Notes: generated by a model from the sequence alone, not told the origin. 64,000 nucleotides of DNA from Streptomyces sp. CA-278952 (GCF_028747205.1 NZ_CP112880.1:3410001-3474000), one strand, 5' to 3'; shown: positions 8,553-17,778, numbered from the stretch's first letter. Numbers and translations are program-made.

Positions 8553-11500
8553 TCAGTCGAACCAGCGGTCCCGGGCCAGCTCCTCCGTCCGGGACGGGTC
8601 CTCCAGCAGGGCCGCGACCTCGAAGCGGCGGGGCCACTGACCGGCCGCCCAGGCCAGGCCGGCCGCCACGCCCTCCAGGGTCGCGGCGTGGACGATCCCG
8701 TCCGGGGTGCGGCGCCAGTCCAGTTCGACGCCGCCCGCGCGGAGTTCGGGGTGTTCGACGTACGTGTCCGGGGTGCCGGGTCCGAGCAGGACGCGGACCG
8801 GCTCCGGTACGCGGTGCTCCTCGCCCTCGCTCGTCACACCCGCCTCGATCGTCTCGCCGAGCCGCCGCACCTGGAGCAGCTCGGCCAACTCGGCGGCCCG
8901 GGAAGGGGCTACGGGGAGCAGCGGCAGCCCCTCCGTCAGCGGCAGCACGTCGGGGGCGTCCGCGATCACGGCGTCCGCCGCGTCGACCACGGCCACGCCC
9001 CCGTCCACCACCGCGCGCAGCTCGTCGGGCAACGTCACCTGGTCCGGGTCCAGTTCGGCGAGCGCCGTGTAGAGCGCGTGCAGTTGTACGGGGGTGACGG
9101 GACGGTCCTCGTCGGCGAGCCGGCCCAGCAGCTCCGCCGCACCGCCCGGCTCGTCCAGCAGGGCCGCGACCGAGGTGCGCACCCCGAGGGCCCGCAGCAC
9201 CTGGGCGTCGTCGAAGCCGGTCGCGTCCACCGCGTCGTAGAGCCCGGCCAGCCGGGGGTCGCCGCCCGCCGCGCGCAGTCCGGCCGGGCGGCGGCCGTCC
9301 AGCACGGGGTGGTCGCGCAGCCACCACGCGGTGTACGGGCGCAACGACTGCGTCGTCCCGTCCGGGAGCAGCACCCGCACCGGCTGCGTCAGCGCGTCGC
9401 GCAGCGGCGGCTGCGCCAGCATCGCGAGCGCCTGCGGCCAGGCGTCGTCGTCGACCAGGTCCAGATCCCGTACGGCGACGATCTCGGTGGCCACGGGCGG
9501 CACCGGGGTCTCGGGCAACTGGTCGAGGAGGTCCTCGCACCACACGTCGACGGCGTCCAGCAGCCCGGCGTCGTCGGGTTCGGCGAAGTCGCTGTCGCGG
9601 GGCTCCAGTTCGTCCGGGTCCAGGACGACGTCGGTGGCCCGCACGAGGGCGAAGGTGGCGAGCACCCCGCAGGCGGTGAGGGGCCCTTCGCCCCAGCGGT
9701 CGGCCAGCTCCTGGTCGGCGAGGGCGAGTTCACCCTCGCGCATGACCTGGGCGAACAGGCTCCCGGGGAGGACGAGTTCACCGGCCGGGGCCGGTTCGCC
9801 GTCCTCGTCGGGGAGGGCGAGCGCGCCGAGCCAGGGCTCGTCGCCGGGGGCCAGCTCGGCGTCCCGGACCAGGGTGAGCACGGTCTCGGCCAGCTCGTCG
9901 CCGTCGAGCGCATCCTCGTCCCAGATCTCCCCCGCGTCCAGCGAACCGGCGACGGCCGCCCGCACCTGGGGAGTCCTCAGCACGGCGCGCGGCGTGGCGG
10001 GCAGGGCCCCGAGCTTCTCCAGCAGCGGGTGTGCGGCGTCCGGGTGGGCCACCTTGAGGCCGAGCCGGGAGAGCCGGGCGAGGACGGGGCCGGTGAGCGC
10101 GTCCGGGAGCGGCAGCAGGACCTGGCGCGGTCCGATCGTGGTGCGCGGCGGACGGCCCGCCCGCCCGTCGTCCGGGTCGCCCGCGAGGGGGACGGGGAGG
10201 CCGGTGAGCCGGTCGGGGTCGGTGCCCGCGAGGCTGTCGTAGAGCCGGTGCCACCAGGCGGGGTCGCGCTCCAGACCGGCGAGGCGGTCGATGGCCTCGG
10301 TCAGGGGGACGCGGGCGACGCCCAGGGTCCGCAGCTCGGTGCGCCGCTCCAGGCCCGCGGGCAGCAGACAGGGCAGCACCTCGGCGAGCACCCGTACGGT
10401 CTCGGCCCCGACTCCCTCGACGACCTCGGCCTCCACGGGCCGCAGGGCGGAGGTGTCGGCAGCGCTCTCCGTACCGTCCCGGTCCCAGTCGTCCGCCCAG
10501 CCGGGCTCGGCCTCAACGTCCCGGGGCGCGGCGGGCTCCAGGAACGCGACCCGGGGCAGCCGGGCCAGGATCGCACCGCGCAGGGCCCCGTCCAGGCCGC
10601 CCTTGCCCAGCGGGCCCGGCACCAGGTCGATGGTCCCGGTCGACACCGGCCGCCAGGAGCCCAGCAGCTCCGCGTACGCGTCGGCCGCCCGCTCCACCAG
10701 GAAGTCGGTCAGCGGCCCCGGCGCGGGGTGCCTGCGGGCGGTGTCCAGCGGGAGGGAGGCGATGAGCAGGGCGGGGATGCCGAGCGGCTCGTCGGTGGGC
10801 GTCGGGGCGTGCACGACGGGTGCGGTACGGGGGTGGAGCGGGGCGCCCGCCTCGTCGACCGGGACCGCCCAGGTCACCGACCAGTGCGGGCGCAGCCGCT
10901 CCTCGACCGGGCGGTCGGCGAGCAGGGCGGGCTCGATGGGCCCGTGGTGGAGCACGGTGCGCCAGCGGCCCAGACCGCGGGCGGAGTCGTCGACGTGCGT
11001 GTACGGGCCGTGGGCCGAACGGCTGAGGGTCCGCGTCCCGTCCGGGGTCTCGATGACGACCTCGTCCAGACCGGGCAGGGTGAGCAGCAGCGCGTCGTCC
11101 ACGGCGGCCAGCAGCCGGGCCACCAGGTCCTCGGCGGTGCCGTCGCGCAGCGGCAGCACGACGACGGTGTCGTACCCGTCGGGCGCGGAGCCCTCGGCGG
11201 GCAGCGGCAGGCGCAGCAGCGGTACGTGTCCGTCGCGGCGGCGCAGTTCGTCGCCGAGGCCGGGGCTGCCGACGGCGGCCTCCCGGGCCAGCTCGCGCGC
11301 CTCGGCCAGGGACCAGCGCACACCGCCGTGCCGGCCGAGCACGGCGGGCTCGTCGCTGACCGCGAGGACGGCGGCGAACCCGACGCCGAAGCGGCCGACG
11401 GAGGACTCGTGGCCCTCGCGCTTGGCGGAGGCCCGCAGGGTGCTCAGGGACTCCACACCGGTGGCGTCGAGCGGCGCGCCGGTGTTCGCGGCGGCCAGCA

Positions 11501-11759
11501 CGCAGCGGTCGTCCGGATCGCCGGGGGCCGCGGGGTGCAGGGTGAGGCGGAGCCTGCCGGGGACGCGGGCGCGGGCGGCGGCGTCGGCCGCGTTCTGGGC
11601 CAGCTCGACGACGAGGCGGTCCCGGTAGCCGCCGAGCGCGAGGTCCTCCTCGGCGTTGGCGTCCTCCCGGAACCGGGCGGGCCCGGCCCCCCACGCGTCG
11701 AGCACGCCGCGCCGCAGCCGTGCCGTCCCGAACGGATCGGCCCCCTCGGTCGCCTTCAT
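8553..11759 (-). CDS. large GHKL ATPase, sacsin/Hsp90-like
   Basis: A 1068-residue cytoplasmic protein. Residues ~15-260 form a Hsp90-type ATP-binding (Bergerat) fold: LVVELAQNAADAAARA supplies the Glu/Asn of the N box, ANTGAP follows, and SSVGRFGVGFAAVLAVSDEP is the G2-like glycine loop. This places it among proteins with a sacsin N-terminal ATP-binding-like domain. The remaining ~800 residues are Leu/Asp-rich with no domain I can name. Role unknown; chaperone-like or DNA-linked functions are both conceivable. The frame continues upstream of ATG 11759 only through the tandem repeat region, so that extension is rejected. A DUF3027 gene lies upstream on the same strand. Confidence 0.8.
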   Translation of the reverse strand: MKATEGADPFGTARLRRGVLDAWGAGPARFREDANAEEDLALGGYRDRLVVELAQNAADAAARARVPGRLRLTLHPAAPGDPDDRCVLAAANTGAPLDATGVESLSTLRASAKREGHESSVGRFGVGFAAVLAVSDEPAVLGRHGGVRWSLAEARELAREAAVGSPGLGDELRRRDGHVPLLRLPLPAEGSAPDGYDTVVVLPLRDGTAEDLVARLLAAVDDALLLTLPGLDEVVIETPDGTRTLSRSAHGPYTHVDDSARGLGRWRTVLHHGPIEPALLADRPVEERLRPHWSVTWAVPVDEAGAPLHPRTAPVVHAPTPTDEPLGIPALLIASLPLDTARRHPAPGPLTDFLVERAADAYAELLGSWRPVSTGTIDLVPGPLGKGGLDGALRGAILARLPRVAFLEPAAPRDVEAEPGWADDWDRDGTESAADTSALRPVEAEVVEGVGAETVRVLAEVLPCLLPAGLERRTELRTLGVARVPLTEAIDRLAGLERDPAWWHRLYDSLAGTDPDRLTGLPVPLAGDPDDGRAGRPPRTTIGPRQVLLPLPDALTGPVLARLSRLGLKVAHPDAAHPLLEKLGALPATPRAVLRTPQVRAAVAGSLDAGEIWDEDALDGDELAETVLTLVRDAELAPGDEPWLGALALPDEDGEPAPAGELVLPGSLFAQVMREGELALADQELADRWGEGPLTACGVLATFALVRATDVVLDPDELEPRDSDFAEPDDAGLLDAVDVWCEDLLDQLPETPVPPVATEIVAVRDLDLVDDDAWPQALAMLAQPPLRDALTQPVRVLLPDGTTQSLRPYTAWWLRDHPVLDGRRPAGLRAAGGDPRLAGLYDAVDATGFDDAQVLRALGVRTSVAALLDEPGGAAELLGRLADEDRPVTPVQLHALYTALAELDPDQVTLPDELRAVVDGGVAVVDAADAVIADAPDVLPLTEGLPLLPVAPSRAAELAELLQVRRLGETIEAGVTSEGEEHRVPEPVRVLLGPGTPDTYVEHPELRAGGVELDWRRTPDGIVHAATLEGVAAGLAWAAGQWPRRFEVAALLEDPSRTEELARDRWFD

Positions 11760-11858
11760 GCTCACGCTCTCGACTCCGTCCGCTGGGTGGGTGACCGCGT
11801 ATGCCTGTGCGGCCCAGTGTGCGCCCGAAGGTACCGCGCGCGCCGCCTCCGCCGTACC

Positions 11859-12006
11859 GGCATTCCCAGCCCGCCCGGCACCTCGGTGACCGACAAGCCC
11901 GGCATTCCCAGCCCGTCCGGCACCTCGGTGACCGACAAGCCCCGGCATTCCCAGCCCGTCCGGCATCTCGGTGACCGGCAAGCCCGGCATTCCCAGCCCG
12001 TCCGGC
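11859..12006. repeat. 42-bp tandem repeat, about 3.5 copies
   Basis: Units start at 11859, 11901, 11944 and 11986, each beginning GGCATTCCCAGCCCG and ending GACAAGCCC or a variant. The second unit has one extra C, and the fourth breaks off into a dispersed 22-bp element. The block lies in the 450-base spacer between the GHKL ATPase and DUF3027 genes. There are no spacers between units, so it is not a CRISPR array. Confidence 0.9.
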
Positions 12007-12194
12007 GATTGAGGACGGAACCCTTGCCCGATTGGGCGTGCACGAAGAAGGTCCCTGGAGCCCAGCACCCTCGCAGCGGCAGCCGTCACCACGTCAACGG
12101 TTCCGTCCTCAAACGCCGGACGGGCTGCAGGGGTCACCGCACACCGCTGGTGGGGGCACCGCTCGGAAATCAAGCCCGTCCGGCGATTGAGGAC
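11995..12194. repeat. three copies of a dispersed 22-bp element in alternating orientation
   Basis: An element reading AGCCCGTCCGGCGATTGAGG plus two bases occurs at 11995-12016 (+), 12105-12126 (reverse complement, with AAACG in place of AATCG) and 12173-12194 (+). Adjacent copies are inverted and could pair as long-loop hairpins. I recall the same sequence being scattered between genes in many Streptomyces genomes; its function is not established. The rest of the spacer 11760-12209 shows no gene. Confidence 0.8.
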
Positions 12195-12209
12195 CACGTG
12201 CGCGCCCCC

Positions 12210-13142
12210 TCAGGAGTGGCCCAGGTCCTCCGACGCCCCGTCCGTCTCGGCCGGCACGGAGCCCCCGCCGCGCTCCGGCCGCAGCGAGTACGTGTCCACC
12301 CGCATCGTGTCCATCGCGTGCGGCGCCGGCTTCGGCGGCGTCGGCATCACCGCGGCCTCCGAGTGCCCGCCGCAGCCGTACGCCAGCGACACCACATGCC
12401 CGTCCGCCGGGCCGAACTCGTTCGCGCACACCCCGAAGGCCTGCTTCAGGGAGCCCGCCATCGGGATCAGGAACGCGCAGCTGACGCACGTCGCCGGGGC
12501 CGCCTGGGCCATCGGCGTCTTCGGGCCGAACTCCTCGTCCCAGCGGTCGGCCGCCGCGTACAGCCCGTACCGGGACAGCACCCGCGCCCGCCGCGTACCG
12601 AGCTCGTCCGCGACCGCGGCGATGGACCCGCGGCTGGTGGCGGCCACCGGCCGGTCCGTGAGCTCGGCGTCCTCCGAGTCGACCAGCTCCGCCAGCTCCC
12701 GGGAGACCACGGAGTTCGGCGGCGGCTCGTCCTCGCCGGTCCAGCCGGGCTCCAGGCGCAGGTCCTCCGCCTCGGTGGGCAGCAGGTCGCCGGGGCCCAT
12801 GTCGCCGGGGCGCAGCCGCTCGCTCCACGGCACCCACTCCGGCGCCAGGATCGCGTCGTCCCCCGGCAGCAGCACCGTTTCGTCCAGGGTGACGTTCTTC
12901 GCGCGGGAGGCCCGCGCCACCGTCACCGCCCAGCGCCAGCCCCGGTACCCGGGCTCCTTGGCCTCGAAGTAGTGCGTGACGACCCGGTCTCCCTCGGAGA
13001 CCACGCCGATGTGCTCACCGACCACACCGGGCGCGGCGGCCTCCTCCGCGGCCGCACGCGCGAGGTCCACCGCCTCGGCGCACAGGCGGTCGGGAACGGG
13101 GGTCCGGGCCGTACGGCTTCGCGTCGTCGTCGCAGCACTCAC
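12210..13142 (-). CDS. DUF3027 protein with a Cys/His cluster
   Basis: A 310-residue conserved actinobacterial protein of unknown function (DUF3027). The middle has ARASRAKNVTLDETVLLPG and EWVPWSERLRPGD. The C-terminal third carries CVSC, then VCANE and YGCGGHSE, four Cys and a His that look like a zinc site. GTG 13142 is chosen because GGAGAG lies about 12 bases upstream and the sequence before it is arginine-rich junk. It is encoded upstream of the GHKL ATPase on the same strand, but 450 bases of repeats separate them. It is divergent from an MFS gene across 13143-13558, a 416-base spacer in which I see only the MFS promoter. Confidence 0.85.
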   Translation of the reverse strand: MSAATTTRSRTARTPVPDRLCAEAVDLARAAAEEAAAPGVVGEHIGVVSEGDRVVTHYFEAKEPGYRGWRWAVTVARASRAKNVTLDETVLLPGDDAILAPEWVPWSERLRPGDMGPGDLLPTEAEDLRLEPGWTGEDEPPPNSVVSRELAELVDSEDAELTDRPVAATSRGSIAAVADELGTRRARVLSRYGLYAAADRWDEEFGPKTPMAQAAPATCVSCAFLIPMAGSLKQAFGVCANEFGPADGHVVSLAYGCGGHSEAAVMPTPPKPAPHAMDTMRVDTYSLRPERGGGSVPAETDGASEDLGHS

Positions 13143-13524
13143 AGGTCTTCGCTTCTCTCCATACGCCAGTCTCACGAGCGCGCCAGCTGCTGCACGATTG
13201 CCGTTTCGGCCAGACAGATGCGGGCGGAGCGGACCTGGGGGCCGCGTCGACGTCCACACCCGTTGTGCCTGCCTCGGGCGCGCCTTCTGCCATCCATTCT
13301 GCGGGATCGCCGAGAGGCGCGCGGCCAAGAACAACCGCCGGTGGCGCGTTACGCACGCTACCCTCTCCGCCGCGCTGCGCCCACCTGCCCGCCCCAAACG
13401 TGCCGTATCCGTTCCCGCCGGCTCCCCGCGGATGCCGATCGGACGGCGGTGGCGGCAGGGCCCCGGACGGTTCCGGCGGGCTCGTCCGACAGGGCGTCAC
13501 ACGCGCGTCCGCGGCCGATCGCCG

Positions 13525-13552
13525 TTCATACCGGCCAGGGTTGGGGCACTAT
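13525..13552 (+). promoter_or_regulatory. putative promoter for the leaderless MFS gene
   Basis: TTCATA (13525-13530), a 16-base spacer, and CACTAT (13547-13552) ending six bases before the GTG start at 13559. The geometry matches the other apparent leaderless genes in the window. Inferred from spacing only. Confidence 0.4.
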
Positions 13553-13558
13553 GACGGG

Positions 13559-14998
13559 GTGACTGCCGCCAGGTCGCACGACGGTCCCGGCCCGCTCCGC
13601 AGGGCGGGACGGGCGACGGGCCATGCCCTGCGCGCCCCGTTCACCGGCACGGCGCGCGGTATCCGCAAGGCGACGCACGCCCACGGCGCGGGGGAATCCG
13701 GCCTCGGAAAACTGATCGAACTGCACGCGGTGAACGGCGCGGGCGACGTCATGATCACGGTCGCGCTCGCCTCCACCGTCTTCTTCTCGGTGCCCACGGA
13801 CGAGGCGCGGGGCCGGGTGGCCCTCTACCTCGCCATCACCATGGCCCCCTTCACTCTGCTCGCCCCGGTGATCGGCCCGCTCCTGGACCGGCTGCCGCAC
13901 GGCCGGCGCGCCGCGATGGCGGGCGCGATGCTGGCCCGGGCGCTGCTGGCGATCACCATGTCGGGCGCGGTCGCCACGGGGGGTCTGGAGCTGTATCCGG
14001 CCGCGCTGGGCGTCCTGGTCTCCTCGAAGGCGTACGGCGTGGTGCGCAGCGCGGTCGTGCCACGGCTGCTGCCACCCAAGTTCTCCCTGGTGAAGGCCAA
14101 CTCCCGGGTCACCCTGGCGGGGCTGCTGGCCACCGGGGTGGCGGCCCCGATCGGGGCCGGTCTCCAGACCATCGGCTCGCCCTGGCCGCTCTACGGCGCC
14201 TGCGCGATCTTCGTCGCGGGCACGTTCCTCGCCTTCACCCTGCCGCCCAAGGTCGACTCCGCGAAGGGCGAGCGCCGGGCGCGGCTGATCGTCCCGCACC
14301 ACGAGGACGCCACGCCGCGGCCCGCCCCCGGCAGGGGCGGCAGCACCCGGGCGGGCCTCCGCAGGGGCGGCAACGGGGAGAAGCCGGCCAAGGAGCGGCC
14401 ACCGGGCCTGCGGTCCGTCGGCGGGTCCGTCCTGCACGGGCTCCAGGCCAACGCCGCGCACCGGGCCCTCTCCGGCTTCCTCATCTTCTTCCTGGCGTTC
14501 CTGCTGCGCGAGCACCCGCTGGCCGGGCAGAGCGCGGCGGTCTCGCTCGGCATCGTCGGCGTGGCGGCGGGCGTCGGCAACGCCTGCGGTACGGCGGTGG
14601 GCTCCTGGCTCCGGGCCCGCGGCCCCGAAATGATCATCGCGACCGTGCTGGGGATCGCGCTGAGCGTGGCGGTCCTGGCCGCGGTCTTCTTCTCCACCGT
14701 GCTGGTCGCCGCGCTCGGCGCGGTCGCCGGCTTCACCCAGGCCCTGTCCAAGCTGTCGCTCGACGCGATGATCCAGCGGGACGTGCCCGAGGAGGTCCGC
14801 ACCTCCGCGTTCGCCCGGTCCGAGACGTTGCTCCAGATGGCGTGGGTGGTCGGCGGCGCCATCGGCATTCTCCTGCCGCTCAACGCGGTGCTCGGCATGT
14901 CGGTCGCCGCGGGCATTCTCGCGCTCGGCGCGGCCACGTCCGTACGGGGCCTCCTGGGGTCCGCGCGGCGCGGCACGCCGCACCCCCGCGTGGCATGA
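13559..14998 (+). CDS. MFS transporter
   Basis: A 479-residue membrane protein with about 12 hydrophobic segments and a long basic loop (near residues 235-295) in the middle. The opening is a basic cytoplasmic tail of ~55 residues, then IELHAVNGAGDVMITVALASTVFF as TM1. It resembles the MFS protein that accompanies DUF3027/DUF2771/mqn genes in other Streptomyces (recalled order). Substrate unknown. GTG 13559 is chosen over an upstream in-frame Met at 13265 because the upstream stretch has no protein-like composition and a promoter-like hexamer ends six bases before this GTG. Confidence 0.85.
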   Translation: MTAARSHDGPGPLRRAGRATGHALRAPFTGTARGIRKATHAHGAGESGLGKLIELHAVNGAGDVMITVALASTVFFSVPTDEARGRVALYLAITMAPFTLLAPVIGPLLDRLPHGRRAAMAGAMLARALLAITMSGAVATGGLELYPAALGVLVSSKAYGVVRSAVVPRLLPPKFSLVKANSRVTLAGLLATGVAAPIGAGLQTIGSPWPLYGACAIFVAGTFLAFTLPPKVDSAKGERRARLIVPHHEDATPRPAPGRGGSTRAGLRRGGNGEKPAKERPPGLRSVGGSVLHGLQANAAHRALSGFLIFFLAFLLREHPLAGQSAAVSLGIVGVAAGVGNACGTAVGSWLRARGPEMIIATVLGIALSVAVLAAVFFSTVLVAALGAVAGFTQALSKLSLDAMIQRDVPEEVRTSAFARSETLLQMAWVVGGAIGILLPLNAVLGMSVAAGILALGAATSVRGLLGSARRGTPHPRVA

Positions 14999-15025
14999 GC
15001 CGGGGCGACCGATAGCCTTCGGCCC

Positions 15026-15502
15026 ATGACCGTTGCGTTCTTCTCCGGTAAGGGCCGTCGAATCGGCGTCGCTCTTGGTGCCGTGTCCGCGGGACTCCTT
15101 GTCCTGTCCGCCTGCGACAAGCCGACGCCGCTCGCCACCGTGACGGTCGGCAGCGACTCGGTGAACACCGAGGCCGCCTGCTACAACGACGGCGAGGCGA
15201 TCAAGGAGTCCCTGATCCAGGGCTGCCTGAACAAGAAGGCCGAGAAGTCCCTCACGGTCTCCATGGATGACAAGGTCCGCTTCGGCGTCGACCCGGAGAT
15301 CGCCGAGAACGGCTGGACGCTCTTCATCAACGGCCAGCAGGCCGAGCAGGAGCCGTACGACAAGACCTACCGGACGATCCCCGGCAGCGCCTTCTTCGCC
15401 AGCCAGACGGGCAAGCCGGCCGAGAAGACGAACATCTCCATCGTGGAGACCAAGGGCAAGAAGCTCACGGGCATCTGGCAGTTCGAGCTCAAGAAGGACT
15501 GA
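15026..15502 (+). CDS. DUF2771 lipoprotein
   Basis: A 158-residue exported lipoprotein. The N-terminus is basic, then hydrophobic, ending in the lipobox LSAC with the lipidated Cys near residue 29. The mature part has two further Cys (AACYNDGEA and QGCLNKK) that could form a disulfide, and ends in beta-rich sequence. It belongs to DUF2771, of unknown role. TAGCCT ends seven bases before the ATG and there is no ribosome-binding site, so it may be leaderless. It stands 54 bases before mqnB and may be co-expressed with the menaquinone genes; no functional link is known to me. Confidence 0.88.
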   Translation: MTVAFFSGKGRRIGVALGAVSAGLLVLSACDKPTPLATVTVGSDSVNTEAACYNDGEAIKESLIQGCLNKKAEKSLTVSMDDKVRFGVDPEIAENGWTLFINGQQAEQEPYDKTYRTIPGSAFFASQTGKPAEKTNISIVETKGKKLTGIWQFELKKD

Positions 15503-15555
15503 CCCGCTCGACCGAGAGCGCCCCTCCCCCCGTCCTCGACCCTGAGGCTGTACCC

Positions 15556-16275
15556 GTGCGTGTGCTGGTCGTGACCGCTGTCCCGGTGGAACGGGACGCG
15601 GTCACGCGTGCGTTCGGGGGCACGCCGCAGACGGTGGCGCTGCCGGGGGGCGAGCTGCACCGCGCCGGTGTGTTCGACGTCCTGGCGGGCGGTGCGGGCC
15701 CGGCCGCCGCCGCGGCGGCCACCGCCTTCGCCCTGGCGTCGGCATCCACACCGACATCCACGCCGACATCCACGCCGTACGGACTCGTCGTCTCGGCCGG
15801 GATCGGCGGGGCGTTCACCCCGCTGACGCCGCTCGGCTCGCTGGTCGTGGCGAGCGACATCGTCGCCGCCGACCTGGGCGCCGACACCCCCGACGGCTTC
15901 CTGCCGGTCACCGCGCTCGGCTTCGGCCGGGACCGCTTCGCCGCCCCGCCCACGCTCGTACGGCAGGTGGCGGCCGCCGCGGGCGCCGCCGCGGGACCCG
16001 TCCTCACCGTCTCCACCGTGACCGGCACCGCCGAGCGCGCCGGGGACCTGCTCGCCGCGCACCCGGGGGCGCTGGCCGAGGCGATGGAGGGCTTCGGGGT
16101 CGCGGAGGCCGCCGCCCGGGCCGATGTGCCCGTGCTGGAGCTGCGGGCCGTATCGAACGCCGTGGGCCCCCGCGACCGGGACGCCTGGCGCATAGGCGAC
16201 GCGCTGGCGGCGCTCACGGACGCGTTCGGGAAGATCGCACCCGTACTGGAAGGCTGGAACCGGCATGACCACTGA
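15556..16275 (+). CDS. mqnB: futalosine hydrolase MqnB
   Basis: A 239-residue nucleoside-phosphorylase-fold enzyme. MqnB cleaves futalosine to dehypoxanthinyl futalosine and hypoxanthine, the second step of the futalosine route to menaquinone used by Streptomyces. Seen here: VVSAGIGGAFTP (the glycine-rich ribose/phosphate region), AEAMEGFGVAEAA (the Met-Glu ribose site) and ELRAVSNAVGPRDRDAW near the C-terminus with the purine-site Asp. The start is GTG 15556. Its 3' end overlaps mqnD by 11 bases, which implies translational coupling and supports the assignment. Confidence 0.95.
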   Translation: MRVLVVTAVPVERDAVTRAFGGTPQTVALPGGELHRAGVFDVLAGGAGPAAAAAATAFALASASTPTSTPTSTPYGLVVSAGIGGAFTPLTPLGSLVVASDIVAADLGADTPDGFLPVTALGFGRDRFAAPPTLVRQVAAAAGAAAGPVLTVSTVTGTAERAGDLLAAHPGALAEAMEGFGVAEAAARADVPVLELRAVSNAVGPRDRDAWRIGDALAALTDAFGKIAPVLEGWNRHDH

Positions 16276-17125
16276 AGCGACCCCGGACCCGATCGAGATC
16301 GCGTTCTCCCCCTGCCCCAACGACACCTTCGTCTTCGACGCCTGGGCGCACGGCAGGGTCCCCGGCGCGCCCGCGCCGGCCGTGACCTTCGCCGACATCG
16401 ACATCACCAACGGCATGGCCGAGCGCGGTGAGCTGGACGTCCTGAAGGTGTCCTACGCGGTGCTGCCGTGGGTGCTCGACGACTACGCGCTGCTGCCGTG
16501 CGGCGGGGCGCTGGGCCGGGGCTGCGGTCCGCTGGTCCTCACCAAGGAGCTGGGCCTCGACCTGACCGGCCGGACCGTCGCCGTGCCGAGCGAGCGCTCG
16601 ACGGCGTACCTGCTGTTCCGGCTCTGGGCGGCGGAGACGGTCCCGGGCGGCGTCGGCGAGGTCGTCGTGATGCCGTTCGACGAGATCATGCCCGCCGTAC
16701 GGGACGGCAAGGTCGACGCCGGCCTGGTCATCCACGAGGCCCGCTTCACGTACCGGAACTTCGGTCTGCACAACCTCGCCGACATGGGCCGGCACTGGGA
16801 GGACACCACGGGCCTCCCGATCCCCCTCGGCGCGATCATCGCCAAGCGCTCCCTCGGCCAGGAGACCCTGCGCCGCCTGGCCGACACGATCCGCAGCTCC
16901 GTCCGCCTCGCCTGGGATCACCCGGAGGTCTCCCGGCCGTACGTCCTGGAGCACGCCCAGGAGATGGACCCGGCCGTCGCGGACCAGCACATCGGGCTGT
17001 ACGTGAACGAGTTCACCGCCGACCTCGGCGAGGACGGCTACGCGGCGATCCGCGGCCTGCTGACCCGCGCGGCGGCCGAGGGACTCGTCCCCCCGCTGGG
17101 CCCGGACGCACTCGCGTTTCCCTGA
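16265..17125 (+). CDS. mqnD: 1,4-dihydroxy-6-naphthoate synthase MqnD
   Basis: A 286-residue enzyme of the futalosine menaquinone pathway. MqnD converts cyclic dehypoxanthinyl futalosine to 1,4-dihydroxy-6-naphthoate. It has the periplasmic-binding-protein-like fold of MqnA/MqnD: FSPCPNDTFVFDAWAHGRV at the N-terminus, then DVLKVSYAVLPW, GRGCGPL and GAIIAKRSLG. Length is normal for the family. It starts inside the end of mqnB in another frame. Other mqn genes are not in this window, which fits their scattered location in Streptomyces. Confidence 0.95.
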   Translation: MTTEATPDPIEIAFSPCPNDTFVFDAWAHGRVPGAPAPAVTFADIDITNGMAERGELDVLKVSYAVLPWVLDDYALLPCGGALGRGCGPLVLTKELGLDLTGRTVAVPSERSTAYLLFRLWAAETVPGGVGEVVVMPFDEIMPAVRDGKVDAGLVIHEARFTYRNFGLHNLADMGRHWEDTTGLPIPLGAIIAKRSLGQETLRRLADTIRSSVRLAWDHPEVSRPYVLEHAQEMDPAVADQHIGLYVNEFTADLGEDGYAAIRGLLTRAAAEGLVPPLGPDALAFP

Positions 17126-17151
17126 CCGAGCGGACCGGAAGGAGACCCACG

Positions 17152-17778
17152 GTGCACAACACGTCGACCGCCGCGTCGACCGCCCCGTTCACCCTGGTGT
17201 TCTGGAAGGAAGGCCGCACCCACGAGCGGCGGGCGGGCTACCGGGGCACGGCGGCGGAGTTCGGCGAGATCGTCCTCACCGCCCCGCTGCCCCGGAAGCA
17301 CACCCCGGGCAGCGTGGTCTCCGAGGTGCGCGGCCCGTCGGTCCCCACGGCGGTGTTCGAGACCCGCGGCATCCACACCGAGGCCGCCGACCTGCCGACG
17401 CTCAACCGGTCGGTGCTCCGCGTCGGCGACGCCCCGGTGCACCTGAGCCGCAACCGCTTCGGGCTGACCCACCGGGCCCGCGCCCTGCACTTCCGGTACG
17501 GCGGCGACCACTACCGGCTGCGGGCGGTGAACCGGAAGCAGTTCGTCCTGACCCGCCGGGCCGATGCCGAGGGCCCCGGTGCGTCCCTCACGGCGAAGCT
17601 GTCCGGGCTCGGCGGCGGCAAGAGGCTGGTGGTGCGGGCGACGGGCCGGGCGGTGGCCGCGGACATCGTGCTCGTCACGCTCTTCGCCGGTGTCGACCGC
17701 GCGCCGCTGACCCGCTCGGGCGCTGTGCGCGCGGCCCTGGGCAGGTCCACCCGGCTCTTCGCGGAGAGCCAGGCCTGA
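17152..17778 (+). CDS. conserved hypothetical protein
   Basis: A 208-residue soluble-looking protein I do not recognise. It is rich in Arg, Thr and Val with a predicted beta-strand pattern (FTLVFWKEGRTHERRAGYRG, VHLSRNRFGLTHRARALHF, HYRLRAVNRKQFVLTRR) and a short hydrophobic stretch near the C-terminus (VAADIVLVTLFAGV). There is no signal peptide. GTG 17152 has GGAAGGAG about 8 bases upstream. It lies 26 bases after mqnD, so it is probably in the same transcript, but nothing ties it to menaquinone synthesis. Confidence 0.7.
   Translation: MHNTSTAASTAPFTLVFWKEGRTHERRAGYRGTAAEFGEIVLTAPLPRKHTPGSVVSEVRGPSVPTAVFETRGIHTEAADLPTLNRSVLRVGDAPVHLSRNRFGLTHRARALHFRYGGDHYRLRAVNRKQFVLTRRADAEGPGASLTAKLSGLGGGKRLVVRATGRAVAADIVLVTLFAGVDRAPLTRSGAVRAALGRSTRLFAESQA

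Noticed and set aside
11859..12006. CRISPR array
   Set aside because: Units are adjacent without unique spacers and no cas genes are present.
11760..12197. N-terminal extension of the GHKL ATPase through the 42-bp repeats
   Set aside because: It would consist of GLVGHRGAGRAGNA-type repeats and low-complexity sequence; the family sequence begins near ATG 11759.
8433..13562. Plus-strand open frame of about 1700 codons
   Set aside because: It lies antisense to the GHKL ATPase and DUF3027 genes, is Arg/Gly/Pro/Gln-rich with no domain, and arises from the high GC third-position bias.
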